Assembly: GCA_030147805.1 (NCBI GenBank)
Contig: JASBUR010000008.1
Span: 170,550-234,549 of the forward strand
DNA: 64,000 nucleotides
Origin: Sphingomonadaceae bacterium
GTDB taxonomy: Bacteria; Pseudomonadota; Alphaproteobacteria; Sphingomonadales; Sphingomonadaceae
Direction: 5' to 3'
A program made the translations under genes and the position numbers. The first letter of the stretch is position 1. Each line of letters opens with the position of its first letter. The notes beneath the pieces were generated by a model that saw only the letters and a list, made by a program, of their open reading frames with translations, was not told where the DNA came from and ran no database searches. Positions 1 to 8,530 of the stretch are shown here, one piece after another.

Positions 1-354
1 CTTGCTGGCCTCGAGGTCGGCTTCCGCCGCCTGCAGCTTTTCGGCATAGCCGGCCGGAGCGGCATTCGCTTCGGCCGTCTTCAGCGCATCGCCCAGGCGG
101 GTGACCTCGGCGTTCAGCAGCTCGATCTCGGCATCGCGCGCGCCGATGGCCTCCTCAGCGTTGCGCAGCGCTGCGAAGAGCGGATGGTCGGCCATGTCGC
201 CGCCCGGCTGGCGGCCGCCGGTGTCGATCAGCCCGGCCTCTTCGAGGCCGGCGATGAACTCGTCGCGGATGTCCGACTCGTCGCCGGGCGACAGCATGAC
301 CGACTTGGTGCCCTCCGCCGCATAGGGGAAGGGCTTCAGGATCTTTACCCGCAT
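1..354 (-). CDS. hypothetical phage head-region protein (3' end cut by window)
   Basis: An open frame of 118 codons runs from an ATG at 354 off the left edge with no stop. It begins MRVKILKPFPYAAEG and becomes an acidic, Ala/Glu-rich helix that may be a coiled coil. It follows the capsid gene and a 141-residue head-region protein in the same direction, where head decoration or head-tail connector genes are usually found. No family is recognised. The alternative reading that starts 16 bases upstream in another frame is a shadow, because this frame keeps acidic, low-complexity coding character to the edge. Confidence 0.6.
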   Translation of the reverse strand, partial: MRVKILKPFPYAAEGTKSVMLSPGDESDIRDEFIAGLEEAGLIDTGGRQPGGDMADHPLFAALRNAEEAIGARDAEIELLNAEVTRLGDALKTAEANAAPAGYAEKLQAAEADLEASK

Positions 355-429
355 GTGCGGTCTCCATCATCGTGAGGATGACGGGGCGGCCGGCTCGACC
401 GCCCCGTCAGTGTGCCAGGCGCGCTAGCG

Positions 430-855
430 TCAGGCCGGCGGGTTGGCGGTCGGCGCATCCTTGGGATGGCCGAGCAGCGCGATCGCCGCGAGGAACGCGT
501 TGCCGCTGTTGCCCGCCGGCGTCACCGTCAGGCGCACGTAGCGCTTGGAGCCGATGTAGCCGATCTTGCGGGTTTCGCTGTCGTCGGCAAACGTCGCCGA
601 CGCGAGCGCCTCGGTGCCGATCAGCTGCGCGTCGGCAACTGCGGCCGAGCCCGATCCGTCGCTCTCGTCCGAATGCTCGACGAGCGTGGTGAACGTCGCG
701 TCGGCATCGGCGAGACCGCCGAAGATCAGCAGGAAGGTGAGCGACAGATAGCCCTTCAGGTCGATCCAACCCGAAACGAAGGCGGTGTTGTCGGCCACCG
801 CGGCGGCCGGCGCGATGGCGACGACCGGATGCACGTTGTTGACGAGGTCGCGCAT
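430..855 (-). CDS. hypothetical phage head-region protein, 141 aa
   Basis: The frame starts MRDLVNNVHPVVAIAP and contains a beta-rich segment around residues 29-50 (GWIDLKGYLSLTFLLIFGG). It lies directly after the major capsid gene. Proteins of this size and look are common next to capsid genes in alphaproteobacterial siphophages, so a structural or decoration role is inferred from position only. It is read in the same direction as the capsid operon. No catalytic motif is visible. Confidence 0.7.
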   Translation of the reverse strand: MRDLVNNVHPVVAIAPAAAVADNTAFVSGWIDLKGYLSLTFLLIFGGLADADATFTTLVEHSDESDGSGSAAVADAQLIGTEALASATFADDSETRKIGYIGSKRYVRLTVTPAGNSGNAFLAAIALLGHPKDAPTANPPA

Positions 856-948
856 GGCGATCTCCTTTCCTGTTCAAAGCGAAGAGAGGTGAAGCGGGCG
901 GCCGGGGACAGCCTGCCGCCCGCTTCCGAGGCCGAAGCTGGGCGGCGC

Positions 949-2295
949 CTAGGCGGCGCAGACCAGCTTCTTGATGGCCTCGGGGAGAGTGACCTTGCCA
1001 CCGACGCGGCGACGGAAGCGGAAACGGATCACGCCGTTGTCCGCCTGCGTGAACGGGTCACGCAGCATGCTCATCGCGATGCGATCGAGCATGGTGTAGC
1101 CGCGGCGGAAGTCGCCGAACGCCACCGGGGCGGCCGCAGCGGCCTCGTCCGGCATGTCGGGCAGCTCGACATAGGGCGCGCCGTTGATCGAGTTCGGCTG
1201 CCCCTGCGCGAGGCCCGGCATCCAGAGATACTGGTTCTGGCTGTCCTTGAGCCGGCGGATCGCGCCCAGCGTCTTGCGGTTGAGCACGTAGACGCCGTTG
1301 CGCGCGTAGGCGGTCTTCACCTCGTGGTAGAGCTTCAGAACGCCGTCGGCGGTGACGGTGGTCGCGTGCCCGCTGTTGATCGAGCCGATCGACGCGTTGA
1401 CGAGGATGCCCTCGAGTTCGTCCGACTTGGCGCCGGCGGCGAACTCGACGCCCTCGCGGACCTCGAACTGCTCCTGCGCCTCGAAGCGGATCTCCGCCTC
1501 CAGGTCGAACGCCGAATCCTCGAGGTTCTGCTCGTGGATGTCGATGATCGCGTACATCTCGGGCGCATTCACCTCGACCATGCCGTAGCGCAGTCCGTCG
1601 GTTTCGGTCCGGGTGTCGGTCTCACCGGTGCGGCGCGCGGCGAACTGGCCGGTCCGCTTCGGGATCATGATCGACTTCGACGCGGTGGTGCGCAGCCGGA
1701 CGAGGCTGCGAACCGGGCTCATCTCGGTGACGCCCTTGATGATCTCGGCGACATACTCGGCCGGCGCGAGATAGCCGCCGGTCGTGTCGTTCGAGATCGA
1801 CATCGCCTTGTACTGGGCGTTGACGTCGTCGAGCGCCTTGCGCTGATCCTCGGGCAGGTTCGGCAGGCCGTCCTGGTAGGCGGCGATGACGCCGCGGGCC
1901 CAGGTGTTGACGGTCGACTTCATCTCGACCTTCGGGTCGACGCCCGGCGCGCGCATGCGGCCGAACTTCGTCTCGATGGCGTCGAGCTGCGCCTTGAGCT
2001 CGTTGGCGCCCTCGGCAGCCTGCTTCGCCTGCTGCTCGGCGAGGGTGAGCTTCTGGCCCATCCCTTCGGTCGCGGCGATCGTCGCCTCGATCTTCTGCAG
2101 CTTCTCCTCGGTGAGGACGTCGACGGTGCCCTTGGCCTCGATCGCCTTCAGGCGAGCGTCGTTGGTGGCCTTGAACTCCTCGAACGCGTTCATCATCCGC
2201 TGGACGGCGGCGTCGGTCTTGCTCGGCGGGGCGTCTTCCTTACGCTCGAACGGCGCGCGGGTCTGACGCTCCAGCACGTTGTGCTGTCGGTTCAT
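949..2295 (-). CDS. major capsid protein, HK97 family
   Basis: This 448-residue protein forms the icosahedral shell. Residues of roughly 1-110 are highly charged, predicted coiled coil and correspond to the delta (scaffold) domain that the prohead protease removes. The remainder has the HK97-fold pattern, including the LAPAEYVAEIIKG and SPVRSLVRLRTT segments and the E-loop region, and ends in the FRFRRRVGGKVTLPEAIKKL C-terminus. The start at ATG 2295 is chosen because GGGAG lies about eight bases upstream; the longer frame to 2403 overlaps the protease gene. It follows protease and portal in the standard head-gene order. Confidence 0.95.
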   Translation of the reverse strand: MNRQHNVLERQTRAPFERKEDAPPSKTDAAVQRMMNAFEEFKATNDARLKAIEAKGTVDVLTEEKLQKIEATIAATEGMGQKLTLAEQQAKQAAEGANELKAQLDAIETKFGRMRAPGVDPKVEMKSTVNTWARGVIAAYQDGLPNLPEDQRKALDDVNAQYKAMSISNDTTGGYLAPAEYVAEIIKGVTEMSPVRSLVRLRTTASKSIMIPKRTGQFAARRTGETDTRTETDGLRYGMVEVNAPEMYAIIDIHEQNLEDSAFDLEAEIRFEAQEQFEVREGVEFAAGAKSDELEGILVNASIGSINSGHATTVTADGVLKLYHEVKTAYARNGVYVLNRKTLGAIRRLKDSQNQYLWMPGLAQGQPNSINGAPYVELPDMPDEAAAAAPVAFGDFRRGYTMLDRIAMSMLRDPFTQADNGVIRFRFRRRVGGKVTLPEAIKKLVCAA

Positions 2296-2332
2296 GGTAA
2301 TCTCCCAATGTGGGCGGTTGGTGAAAACCCGG

Positions 2333-3082
2333 CTAGGCGCGGAGCAATTCCGCGAGCCGGTCGAAGGCGGCTGCCGCCGCCAGGTCGTCGCTGTCCGCGG
2401 CATCCCGCGCGCCTTCGAGCGACTTGTAGCCAGAGGCGATGAACGCCTTGGCTTCGCGAGCCGACAACCCAGCTTCCCGCATGAGCAGCCGTTCGAGATC
2501 TCGTTCGGTCGGCATCTGACCCTTCACGTCGGTGATGGTCGCCAACTCGTTCATGCCGAACAAAACGACGCTGACCTCGAAGAGCTTCAGCTCCTTGATG
2601 GTCCGCCACGCCTGGTCGGGCTTCGTGCCGTACTTGAAGTCGATGGCCTTGTAGCCGATCGACAGGCCGTCGAGCGTGCGGTTGCGCAGCCCGGCATAGA
2701 TCTGCTTGCCGCGGTCGGTGTCCATCGGGTCGAGGCGGCCGGTGACCTTCAGGCCATAGTCGTCCTCTTCCATCGACGTCCACACGCCGATCGGCAGCAT
2801 GGCGTCGGCGCCGTAGCTGCCGTGATGCAGCAGCATCTTCGGCAGCTTCTTCTTCGCCTTCCACTCGGCGAGCGACTTTCTGAAGGCGCCCTTCAGGATG
2901 ACGTCGCCGCCCTGATCCTCGTTGTTAAAGACCGCGCCATAGCCGGAGAAGGTGCCGTCGTCGGCGACGTCCTCGGCCTTCACCTCGAGGTCGCACGCAA
3001 AGTGCTGCATGCCGTCGAGGCGCTTCACTTCGAGGCCCGACAGCGCGGTCGCGCCGGCGAGCAGGTTGCTCCGGTGGATCAT
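2333..3082 (-). CDS. prohead maturation protease, HK97 (U35) family
   Basis: A 249-residue serine protease that cleaves the capsid delta domain during head maturation. The family core is visible: GYGAVFNNEDQGGDVI near residue 45, a histidine pair in LLHHG near residue 85, and the candidate serine in TLDGLSIGYKA near residue 125. The Ala-rich C-terminal tail may be self-processed. The ATG at 3082 begins one base after the portal stop (TGACATG), which supports it over the upstream in-frame start inside the portal gene. It sits between portal and capsid, as expected. Confidence 0.92.
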   Translation of the reverse strand: MIHRSNLLAGATALSGLEVKRLDGMQHFACDLEVKAEDVADDGTFSGYGAVFNNEDQGGDVILKGAFRKSLAEWKAKKKLPKMLLHHGSYGADAMLPIGVWTSMEEDDYGLKVTGRLDPMDTDRGKQIYAGLRNRTLDGLSIGYKAIDFKYGTKPDQAWRTIKELKLFEVSVVLFGMNELATITDVKGQMPTERDLERLLMREAGLSAREAKAFIASGYKSLEGARDAADSDDLAAAAAFDRLAELLRA

Positions 3083-3083
3083 G

Positions 3084-4319
3084 TCAGTCCTCGCTTGCTG
3101 GCGCTGGCTTCGTCGGCGCCGGCGCACTGGTCGGCTTCGGGAGAACGGCCGCGTCGCCCCCCATCGGGTTGAGGCCCTCTTCGGCCCTGACTTCGTCCTG
3201 GGTCATCCACGCCGGCGATCCGCCGCTGCCCAGCGCCTTGGCGTTGTACTCCGACCGGTCCTTCGACGAGCCGCGCATCAGGCTGCGATAGTTGAGCTCG
3301 ACGAGCAGGTCGTCTTCGTCGGGGAAGAGATCGCGGGCGCAGGCCTGCTCCCACCGCTCGCCCCACGGCATCAGCGAATGCGTGACGTGCGCCTGGAAGA
3401 ACGCCTCGGCGCTTGCGAACGTCGCCGTCTTGTCGGTGTGCCCGACCATCTGCGGGAACACCCGGATCGCGCGGCAGCACTCCTCGATCTGGAAGCGCCG
3501 CGTTTCGAGGTGCTGGGCGTCGACGCCCTTCATGCCCGACGGCTCGAACTTCGCGCCGCGGTCGAGCACCAACGTCTTGAAGGCGTTGGTCAGCCCGCTC
3601 TTCTGGTCCTTGATCTGCTTGATGATGCGGGCGCGCGCATCGTCCGAAAGATTCGGGTCCGTCGTCAGGATGCCGGACGTCTGCATCCCGTTGCCGTGTA
3701 GCCGCGCGTGGGCCTCCTCGGTGGCGATCGACAGGCCGATCGCCTCGCGCGCCTCACGGATGATGTCGATGGCGTTGATGCCGTCCCAGCTAGGACCGCG
3801 CAGGCGGAAGATGTCCTTCGCCGGAAATCGGCCGATCAGTCCGTTGATATCGCTGACGTCGTAAGCGACCTCGAAGTTGCCGAGCGCCACCGGCACGCAG
3901 GATCCGGCGGCCAGCGGCAGCAACTCGCGGATCTGATTACCCGTGACGCCGCGGTTGATGTAAGCGAATCCGCCGCGCGCGAGCACTGCGTGCCACATCA
4001 TGATCTCGCGGAACTCGAACGACGTCATCCACTCGTTCGGCTGCCGGTACAGGATCCGGTAGAGCGGATGATCGATCGCCGGCTCCTTGCCGCCGCCGGG
4101 CTTGCGGCGGTAGAGGATGCACGGCTGCTGCGCGATGCCTTCGGCCAGGACGCGCGTGCCCGAAAGGATCGTCGACACCCTGATCGCCGAGTGCGACGTT
4201 ACCGACGTACCAGACTTGCTCCCGAGCATCTTCTCGAAGAACTCGATATATGAGCTCTCGAGACCGACATGCTTCGCCTCGAGCGCGCCGGCAGCAAGCG
4301 TGCCGAACAGCCCCCTCAT
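3084..4319 (-). CDS. portal protein, HK97 family
   Basis: A 411-residue portal subunit; twelve copies would form the DNA entry channel and head-tail joint. Family landmarks include SAIRVSTILSGTRVLAE near residues 45-60, LYRILYRQPNEWMTSFEFR, and LRGPSWDGINAIDIIREA. The ATG at 4319 overlaps the stop of the upstream small gene as ATGA, so the two are translationally coupled; the longer in-frame start at 4379 would lie inside that gene. The C-terminus is Pro/Ala-rich. Neighbours are TerL upstream and the protease downstream. Confidence 0.94.
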   Translation of the reverse strand: MRGLFGTLAAGALEAKHVGLESSYIEFFEKMLGSKSGTSVTSHSAIRVSTILSGTRVLAEGIAQQPCILYRRKPGGGKEPAIDHPLYRILYRQPNEWMTSFEFREIMMWHAVLARGGFAYINRGVTGNQIRELLPLAAGSCVPVALGNFEVAYDVSDINGLIGRFPAKDIFRLRGPSWDGINAIDIIREAREAIGLSIATEEAHARLHGNGMQTSGILTTDPNLSDDARARIIKQIKDQKSGLTNAFKTLVLDRGAKFEPSGMKGVDAQHLETRRFQIEECCRAIRVFPQMVGHTDKTATFASAEAFFQAHVTHSLMPWGERWEQACARDLFPDEDDLLVELNYRSLMRGSSKDRSEYNAKALGSGGSPAWMTQDEVRAEEGLNPMGGDAAVLPKPTSAPAPTKPAPASED

Positions 4320-4510
4320 CGGGCACTCCTCGCCGCCAGCCATGCCGCGGCGAGCAGCATGATGCCGCCGACGATCCACCCGGCGGGCGCGTAGATCTCG
4401 GCGGCGCCATGGGCGACCATGCCGGCGCCGGCCAGCCCGGCCGCATCGCGCAGCACGGCCGGTGCCGCCGCGGCCGCCAGGCGGCCAACGCTCTTCAGCT
4501 TCTCGAGCAT
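4316..4510 (-). CDS. small membrane-type phage protein, 64 aa
   Basis: The 64 residues contain an Ala-rich N-terminal helix and a clear hydrophobic segment near the C-terminus (GWIVGGIMLLAAAWLAA), followed by a basic end (RSAR). It sits in the six-base gap after TerL and overlaps the portal start by four bases. Its function is unknown. A tiny membrane protein in the terminase-portal interval is unusual for a head operon but occurs in related phages. Holin function cannot be claimed, because no lysis enzyme is next to it. Confidence 0.6.
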   Translation of the reverse strand: MLEKLKSVGRLAAAAAPAVLRDAAGLAGAGMVAHGAAEIYAPAGWIVGGIMLLAAAWLAARSAR

Positions 4511-4520
4511 GGCGGCTCCG

Positions 4521-6377
4521 TCAGAGAACGATGATGTCTTCGGTTTCGACGTAGCTCGCCGCAGGCGGCGGCGGCTTCACGCCGAGCATCGGCGCGACGG
4601 CGTTCACCAGCGCGTCGATGCCGTCGATCTTGTTCGGACTGTTCGGCTTGTCCTTTTTGGGAAGGAGCGAGCCGTCGATCTTGCGGGTCACCACCGCATT
4701 CGAAGCCATCCACGCCATGACCGGATTGACGTCGGGCGCGATCTGGTGGGGCCCGGCCTTCAGCCTCGCCTCGATCTCCTTCGACGGGTCGGAGAAGTTC
4801 GCGGCGTTCTTCTGCATCAACACGGCGATCGGCTCGGCAAGCCCCTTGTTCAGGTTGACAGCCATCCCCTGCGCCGACGAGAAGTGATCCGAGGTCACCC
4901 TGCGCACCGCGAAGCGCGCCATCATCCAGCGGATGATCTGCTCGACAATCTCCAGGTCGACGAAGTCCCCGGGCGTGATCACCAGCGGATGGTCGAAAGC
5001 CGGCGGCGGCACCGGCAGCGGCGCGCCGTCTTCGGCGAAGAGCCGGAAGTCGGTCTCGACATCCTCGAGCGGCGGCCCGCCGTTATGTCCCGACCAGGTC
5101 GCGTACAGCGTCTGCGACGTGTCCGACTGATCGTCGCGATCGAGCACGCTCTCCGGCAGGAAGAACAGCGACTTGAAGATCAGCCGCCCCGTCTTGTCGA
5201 TCGCCGCGATTACCACCGCGGTGATGTCGTCGCGGTCCGAAAGGTCGGTACCGACATAACAGTCGAGCCCGTCGAAGGCCGACCAGTCGTGAACCTCCTC
5301 CGCCGCCTTCCACTGCGCGGGCGAAAGCCAGTTGGTGGCGGCGCGAAGCCAGATGTTGAGGCGCTTCGTGAGGAATTCGCCGAGCGATGCCGGTGACGCC
5401 TTCGCCTCCTTGGCGTAGCCCTTGAACTCCTCGAGGTCGACCGCCTTGCCGAGCAGCGGATTGGCCTTGATCCAGACCCGCGGGTCGAACGGGTCGTCGC
5501 CCTCGTCGATCGTGAAAACGATCCCGAAGTAGTGATCCAGCTCGAGCACGCCCTCGAGCATCTTCGTCACCATCGTGCGCTGCTCGTAGCAGACGCCCGT
5601 CATGTTGAAGCCCGCCGTCGTGATCATCCACATCAGCGGCTGCTTGCGCGCGCCGAAGGCCGACCGGATGACGTCGAACAGACCGCGGTCCTTGTGCGCG
5701 TGCAGCTCGTCGAGGATCCCGACGTAGGGGTTGTGCCCGTCCTGCGTCGACGACTTCGAGTTGATCGTCTCGATCGAGCCGCCGTTGAAATCGCAGGTGA
5801 CCGCCCTCGCCCACGGCCGAAGCGCGAACGCATCGCGAAGCGCGGCGGTGCGCGCCACCATCTTCTTGGCCGGTTCGAAGACCTTCTTCGCCTGGTTGCC
5901 AGTCGTCGCGCCGATGATGATCTGCGGCCCGAGCTCGTTCTCGCAGCACAGGCAGTAGAGCGCGACCCCGGCGGTCAGCGTCGACTTGGCGTTCTTACGC
6001 GCGACCTCGCAATAGACGCGGGTGAAGCGCCGCCGCCCGTCAAGCTTGCGGCGCCAGCCGAAGACGCAGGCAAGGATGAAGACCTGCGCAGGCTCGAGTT
6101 CGAGCGTCGCGCTCTCCCAGCTCCCCTCGACGTGCGGCAACTTCTCGATGAAGTCGCAGGCGTTGTTCGCCTCCCACGCATCGAAGTAGAAGTCGCACCC
6201 CTTCTTCGCCGCGCGTTTCAGGTCGTCGAGGTGACGCTGCGCGGCAAGGCGCACCCACTTGCAGAACTTCTTGCCAGCCTGGTCTGCAGCCGCCGCCTTC
6301 GCGTAGGCGTGCGCGACCTTGGCGTAATCCTTACCGTGGCCGGTTCCGGACGAAGGGGTTTCCGCTCGGCTGGTCAT
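4521..6377 (-). CDS. terL: terminase large subunit (HK97-type)
   Basis: This 618-residue packaging motor has an N-terminal ATPase and a C-terminal nuclease. The Walker A-like loop EVARKNAKST lies at about residues 124-133 and Walker B plus catalytic Glu ILDELH at 221-226. The nuclease acidic residues appear in GTDLSDRDDIT (about residue 380) and in the C-terminal DGIDALVNA segment. It cuts concatemers and pumps DNA into the prohead through the portal. Its 5' end overlaps the small-subunit gene by 47 bases. Length and motifs are normal. Confidence 0.96.
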   Translation of the reverse strand: MTSRAETPSSGTGHGKDYAKVAHAYAKAAAADQAGKKFCKWVRLAAQRHLDDLKRAAKKGCDFYFDAWEANNACDFIEKLPHVEGSWESATLELEPAQVFILACVFGWRRKLDGRRRFTRVYCEVARKNAKSTLTAGVALYCLCCENELGPQIIIGATTGNQAKKVFEPAKKMVARTAALRDAFALRPWARAVTCDFNGGSIETINSKSSTQDGHNPYVGILDELHAHKDRGLFDVIRSAFGARKQPLMWMITTAGFNMTGVCYEQRTMVTKMLEGVLELDHYFGIVFTIDEGDDPFDPRVWIKANPLLGKAVDLEEFKGYAKEAKASPASLGEFLTKRLNIWLRAATNWLSPAQWKAAEEVHDWSAFDGLDCYVGTDLSDRDDITAVVIAAIDKTGRLIFKSLFFLPESVLDRDDQSDTSQTLYATWSGHNGGPPLEDVETDFRLFAEDGAPLPVPPPAFDHPLVITPGDFVDLEIVEQIIRWMMARFAVRRVTSDHFSSAQGMAVNLNKGLAEPIAVLMQKNAANFSDPSKEIEARLKAGPHQIAPDVNPVMAWMASNAVVTRKIDGSLLPKKDKPNSPNKIDGIDALVNAVAPMLGVKPPPPAASYVETEDIIVL

Positions 6378-6840
6378 TGGGCTTGGTGCCCCCGGAGGCG
6401 CGGGCGCGCGGCCCGGCGATGCCGAGCAGCTCGCGCATCCGGCGCAGTTCGGTCAGGTAGGCTGCAGGCGGCGGGGCGGGCGGCGTCGCTGGTGTGCCGC
6501 GCGAGGCTTTCGTTCCCTGCCATGCCTTGCGGCAGGCGGCTTCGAGTTCGCAGTAGGTGGCGAAGAGCGAGCTGTCGCGCTCGAGCACGCCGCCGATCAT
6601 CACCCGCCCGAGCTCCTCCTGCCAGATCAGCTGGGCGCCTGGCGACAGGTAGTCGGGCATCGCCGGCACCGCGCCGGCGTCCATGACCTCGCCCTGGAGC
6701 GCCGGCCGGGCCAGCGCCGCGACGGTCGCGTCGGCCGCGGTCCGCGCCGCCGCCGCCGATGCGCCGCCGTTGCGGCTCGGCTTGTAGGTGCCGCGCGCCA
6801 GCTTGGTGGCCGGCGTCTGCGGCTTGGGCCCGCGCTTCAC
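6331..6840 (-). CDS. terS: terminase small subunit (P27 family)
   Basis: A 169-residue protein with the P27-type opening (RGPKPQTPATKLARGTYKPS) and the PDYLSPGAQLIWQE and LERDSSLFATYCELEAAC segments typical of this family. It recognises the packaging site and recruits TerL. The start is a GTG at 6840. It overlaps TerL by 47 bases. The non-coding stretch immediately upstream (6841-6992) is where the packaging site would be expected. Confidence 0.9.
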   Translation of the reverse strand: MKRGPKPQTPATKLARGTYKPSRNGGASAAAARTAADATVAALARPALQGEVMDAGAVPAMPDYLSPGAQLIWQEELGRVMIGGVLERDSSLFATYCELEAACRKAWQGTKASRGTPATPPAPPPAAYLTELRRMRELLGIAGPRARASGGTKPNDQPSGNPFVRNRPR

Positions 6841-6920
6841 GGCCGGCCCGCGTGATAGCTGAGGTCCAAAGGATGTTCCAAATTTAATTGGGGTGGCGAA
6901 ATTTTAATTTGTCAGCGCAG

Positions 6921-6950
6921 AAAAAAGGGCTTGGGCGCGGTGTCCGCGCC
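6921..6950 (-). terminator. hairpin followed by T6, minus-strand terminator candidate
   Basis: GGCGCGG (6934-6940) pairs perfectly with CCGCGCC (6944-6950) around a 3-base loop. Read on the minus strand, the stem is followed about eight bases later by six T (6921-6926). This would end or attenuate transcripts leaving the HNH gene before terS. The gap between stem and T-tract is longer than ideal. Confidence 0.45.
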
Positions 6951-6967
6951 ATCGACCCCTGAAGATC

Positions 6968-6990
6968 AGCCCCCCCGGGGGGGGGTCTGA
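6968..6990. other. C7/G9 palindrome, candidate cos cleavage region
   Basis: Seven C (6970-6976) are followed by nine G (6977-6985), flanked by TCAG and CTGA in near-perfect dyad symmetry. It sits between HNH and terS, the place where cos sites lie in HNH-containing cos phages. The rest of 6841-6992 also holds an AT-rich direct-repeat-like stretch (about 6880-6911) that contrasts with the GC-rich surroundings. The cos identity is inferred from position and symmetry. Confidence 0.4.
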
Positions 6991-6992
6991 AG

Positions 6993-7319
6993 TCACCTGA
7001 GGTGAGGGGCGGCCTGTCGCCGTGCTGAAGCCTCGGCTTCAGTCTTCTCGCGGTGGTGGTCGCCGCAGAGGGGCTGAAGGTTGCGGCGTTCGTTCGATCC
7101 GCCCTCGCTCAGCGGAGTGATGTGATCGACTTCGGTCGCGGCGCTGACCAGGCCGAGGCGCCTGCAGACCCTGCAGAGCGGCTCCTCATCAAGCACGGCA
7201 CGGCGCAGGCTCTGCCCCTTGCGCCCCCGCAGGCGGCGACCGGCAGCCTTCGATGGCCGCGCCCACGACTTGCGCTGCGGCGCGGCCGTCATGCTGAACG
7301 ACGGGGGGCGCTTAGCCAT
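6993..7319 (-). CDS. HNH endonuclease (terminase-associated)
   Basis: A 108-residue nuclease with a CxxC pair (LCRVCRR), the DHITPLSEGG core, the N of NERRNLQPLC and the closing HH of GDHHREKT, which together make the HNH/beta-beta-alpha-metal fold. A gene of this kind next to the terminases is required for cos cleavage and packaging in many HK97-type phages. Its start overlaps the preceding small gene by eight bases (ATGGCTAA). Confidence 0.9.
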   Translation of the reverse strand: MAKRPPSFSMTAAPQRKSWARPSKAAGRRLRGRKGQSLRRAVLDEEPLCRVCRRLGLVSAATEVDHITPLSEGGSNERRNLQPLCGDHHREKTEAEASARRQAAPHLR

Positions 7320-7536
7320 GCCACACCCGGCGGCGGTCGTTCACCTGCTGCCAGGTGAGGCCGCACACTCCGCAGTGAAGCCGGCGCGTCACCGTCCAGC
7401 CGTGGAACCGACCGCCCAGCACCTCGACATCGGACGGCGCGCCGCCGCCATGACCTTCCGCCCCGCAGTCGATGCAGGTCAGCGGCTTCATGTTCCTGAC
7501 GATGAGGCTCTCGACGTCGGGGCTGCGCTGAGCCAT
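7312..7536 (-). CDS. small zinc-ribbon phage protein, 74 aa
   Basis: Two CxxC pairs (CIDC near residue 21 and CGVC near residue 55) suggest a single zinc ribbon. The function is unknown; a nucleic-acid-binding role is plausible from the ribbon. It starts at ATG 7536 and overlaps the HNH gene by eight bases, so both are probably translated together. It is placed between the putative late regulator and the packaging genes. Confidence 0.65.
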   Translation of the reverse strand: MAQRSPDVESLIVRNMKPLTCIDCGAEGHGGGAPSDVEVLGGRFHGWTVTRRLHCGVCGLTWQQVNDRRRVWHG

Positions 7537-7557
7537 CCGCGTCCCCCGAAACGAAGA

Positions 7558-7587
7558 GCGCCCCGACAGCCTATCGGCCCGGGGCGC
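7558..7587 (-). terminator. 8-bp hairpin, minus-strand terminator candidate
   Basis: GCGCCCCG (7558-7565) pairs with CGGGGCGC (7580-7587), with a 14-base loop. On the minus strand it follows the stop of the 280-residue gene by about 20 bases and is followed by TCTTCGTTTC. It could separate replication-region transcripts from the late packaging operon. Confidence 0.5.
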
Positions 7588-7608
7588 ACCTTCTCACGCT
7601 CGTCCTTT

Positions 7609-8451
7609 CTACGCTCCGAGTGCGGGTTCCGGCAAGACCTTTTCGACGGCGCTGTAGTCGATGACGCCGTCGAGCCTCGGCATGCGCTGGCGAACGGGCG
7701 CGAACCAGCGTGGCGCGCGATCGCGCAGCGAGAGCAGCAGCCGGTTCACCGCGATCTTGTAGAGCGTCCCAGCCCATCGCTTCACCGCAAGCCGGTGCGC
7801 CTTCTCGGCGACATCCCGCGCCGCGCGGGCGCTGGCGTCCGTCTCGTCGATCGCCGGATTGCTGAACGGTCGCTCGGCCAGCCCGAACTCGGTGAAGGTC
7901 TGATCCTCGACGATCACGGCACGCAGGATCCTCAGCTCGACGCCAAGGTCGGTCGGCACGCGCTGGCGCTTGCCGATCGGCTGCGAGGCGCGCGTGAACA
8001 GCCAGTCGACCCATTCGACGTCGATGCGCGCCATGGCGGCGCGCTCATTGATCGGCAGGTGGTCATAGGCCGAGCCGCCGGCGCCACATGCCAGGACGGA
8101 ACGGGTGAGCCCCGCCTGCGCCATCTCGCTGACCTCGTCCATCCACTTGGCGGCGCGGTAGAGCTCATAGTCGTGCGGCGTCTGTTCGCTGCGATTATAA
8201 TAGGTCTCGTAGCGCGGCACGCGCCGAACGATGCGGTGGTACTTCCCCGGACCCTCGCCGAGCTCGCCGGTCAGGTCGACGAGCCGGTCGGGCTTGTAGT
8301 CTCGGTGCGCCGCGGCGTGGGGGTTGATCGCCTCGGCCGTCGCGCTGTGTGCCGCAGGCGCCTGCCTGCCCCTTGCCGCGCCGAGGATCGTCGATACGCT
8401 GGCGGCTGCGGTCCGGAGGGCGCCGTCGCGCCCCGCCTGGTTCCTACCCAT
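7609..8451 (-). CDS. hypothetical phage protein, 280 aa (late-regulator position)
   Basis: I do not recognise the family. The N-terminal 60 residues are Ala-rich and likely disordered. The middle carries a mixed helical region (YELYRAAKWMDEVSEMAQ), and the last third is basic and helical (AVKRWAGTLYKIAVNRLLLS). It sits after the DnaC-like gene and before a terminator-like hairpin and the packaging operon, the place occupied by late antiterminators in lambda-type maps. That role is inference from position only. A 78-base gap with an AT-rich patch precedes it, which could hold a promoter. Confidence 0.6.
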   Translation of the reverse strand: MGRNQAGRDGALRTAAASVSTILGAARGRQAPAAHSATAEAINPHAAAHRDYKPDRLVDLTGELGEGPGKYHRIVRRVPRYETYYNRSEQTPHDYELYRAAKWMDEVSEMAQAGLTRSVLACGAGGSAYDHLPINERAAMARIDVEWVDWLFTRASQPIGKRQRVPTDLGVELRILRAVIVEDQTFTEFGLAERPFSNPAIDETDASARAARDVAEKAHRLAVKRWAGTLYKIAVNRLLLSLRDRAPRWFAPVRQRMPRLDGVIDYSAVEKVLPEPALGA

Positions 8452-8530
8452 ATTACCCCGCTCACGCTCGCCGACAGCAAATATATCGCGAGCCGGTGGG
8501 GCGCCACAGGTAGGATAGCGCGGGGATATC

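Noticed and set aside
412..2442. 676-codon plus-strand frame opposite the capsid gene
   Set aside because: Antisense shadow of high-GC coding DNA; the minus strand encodes an unmistakable HK97 capsid protein here.
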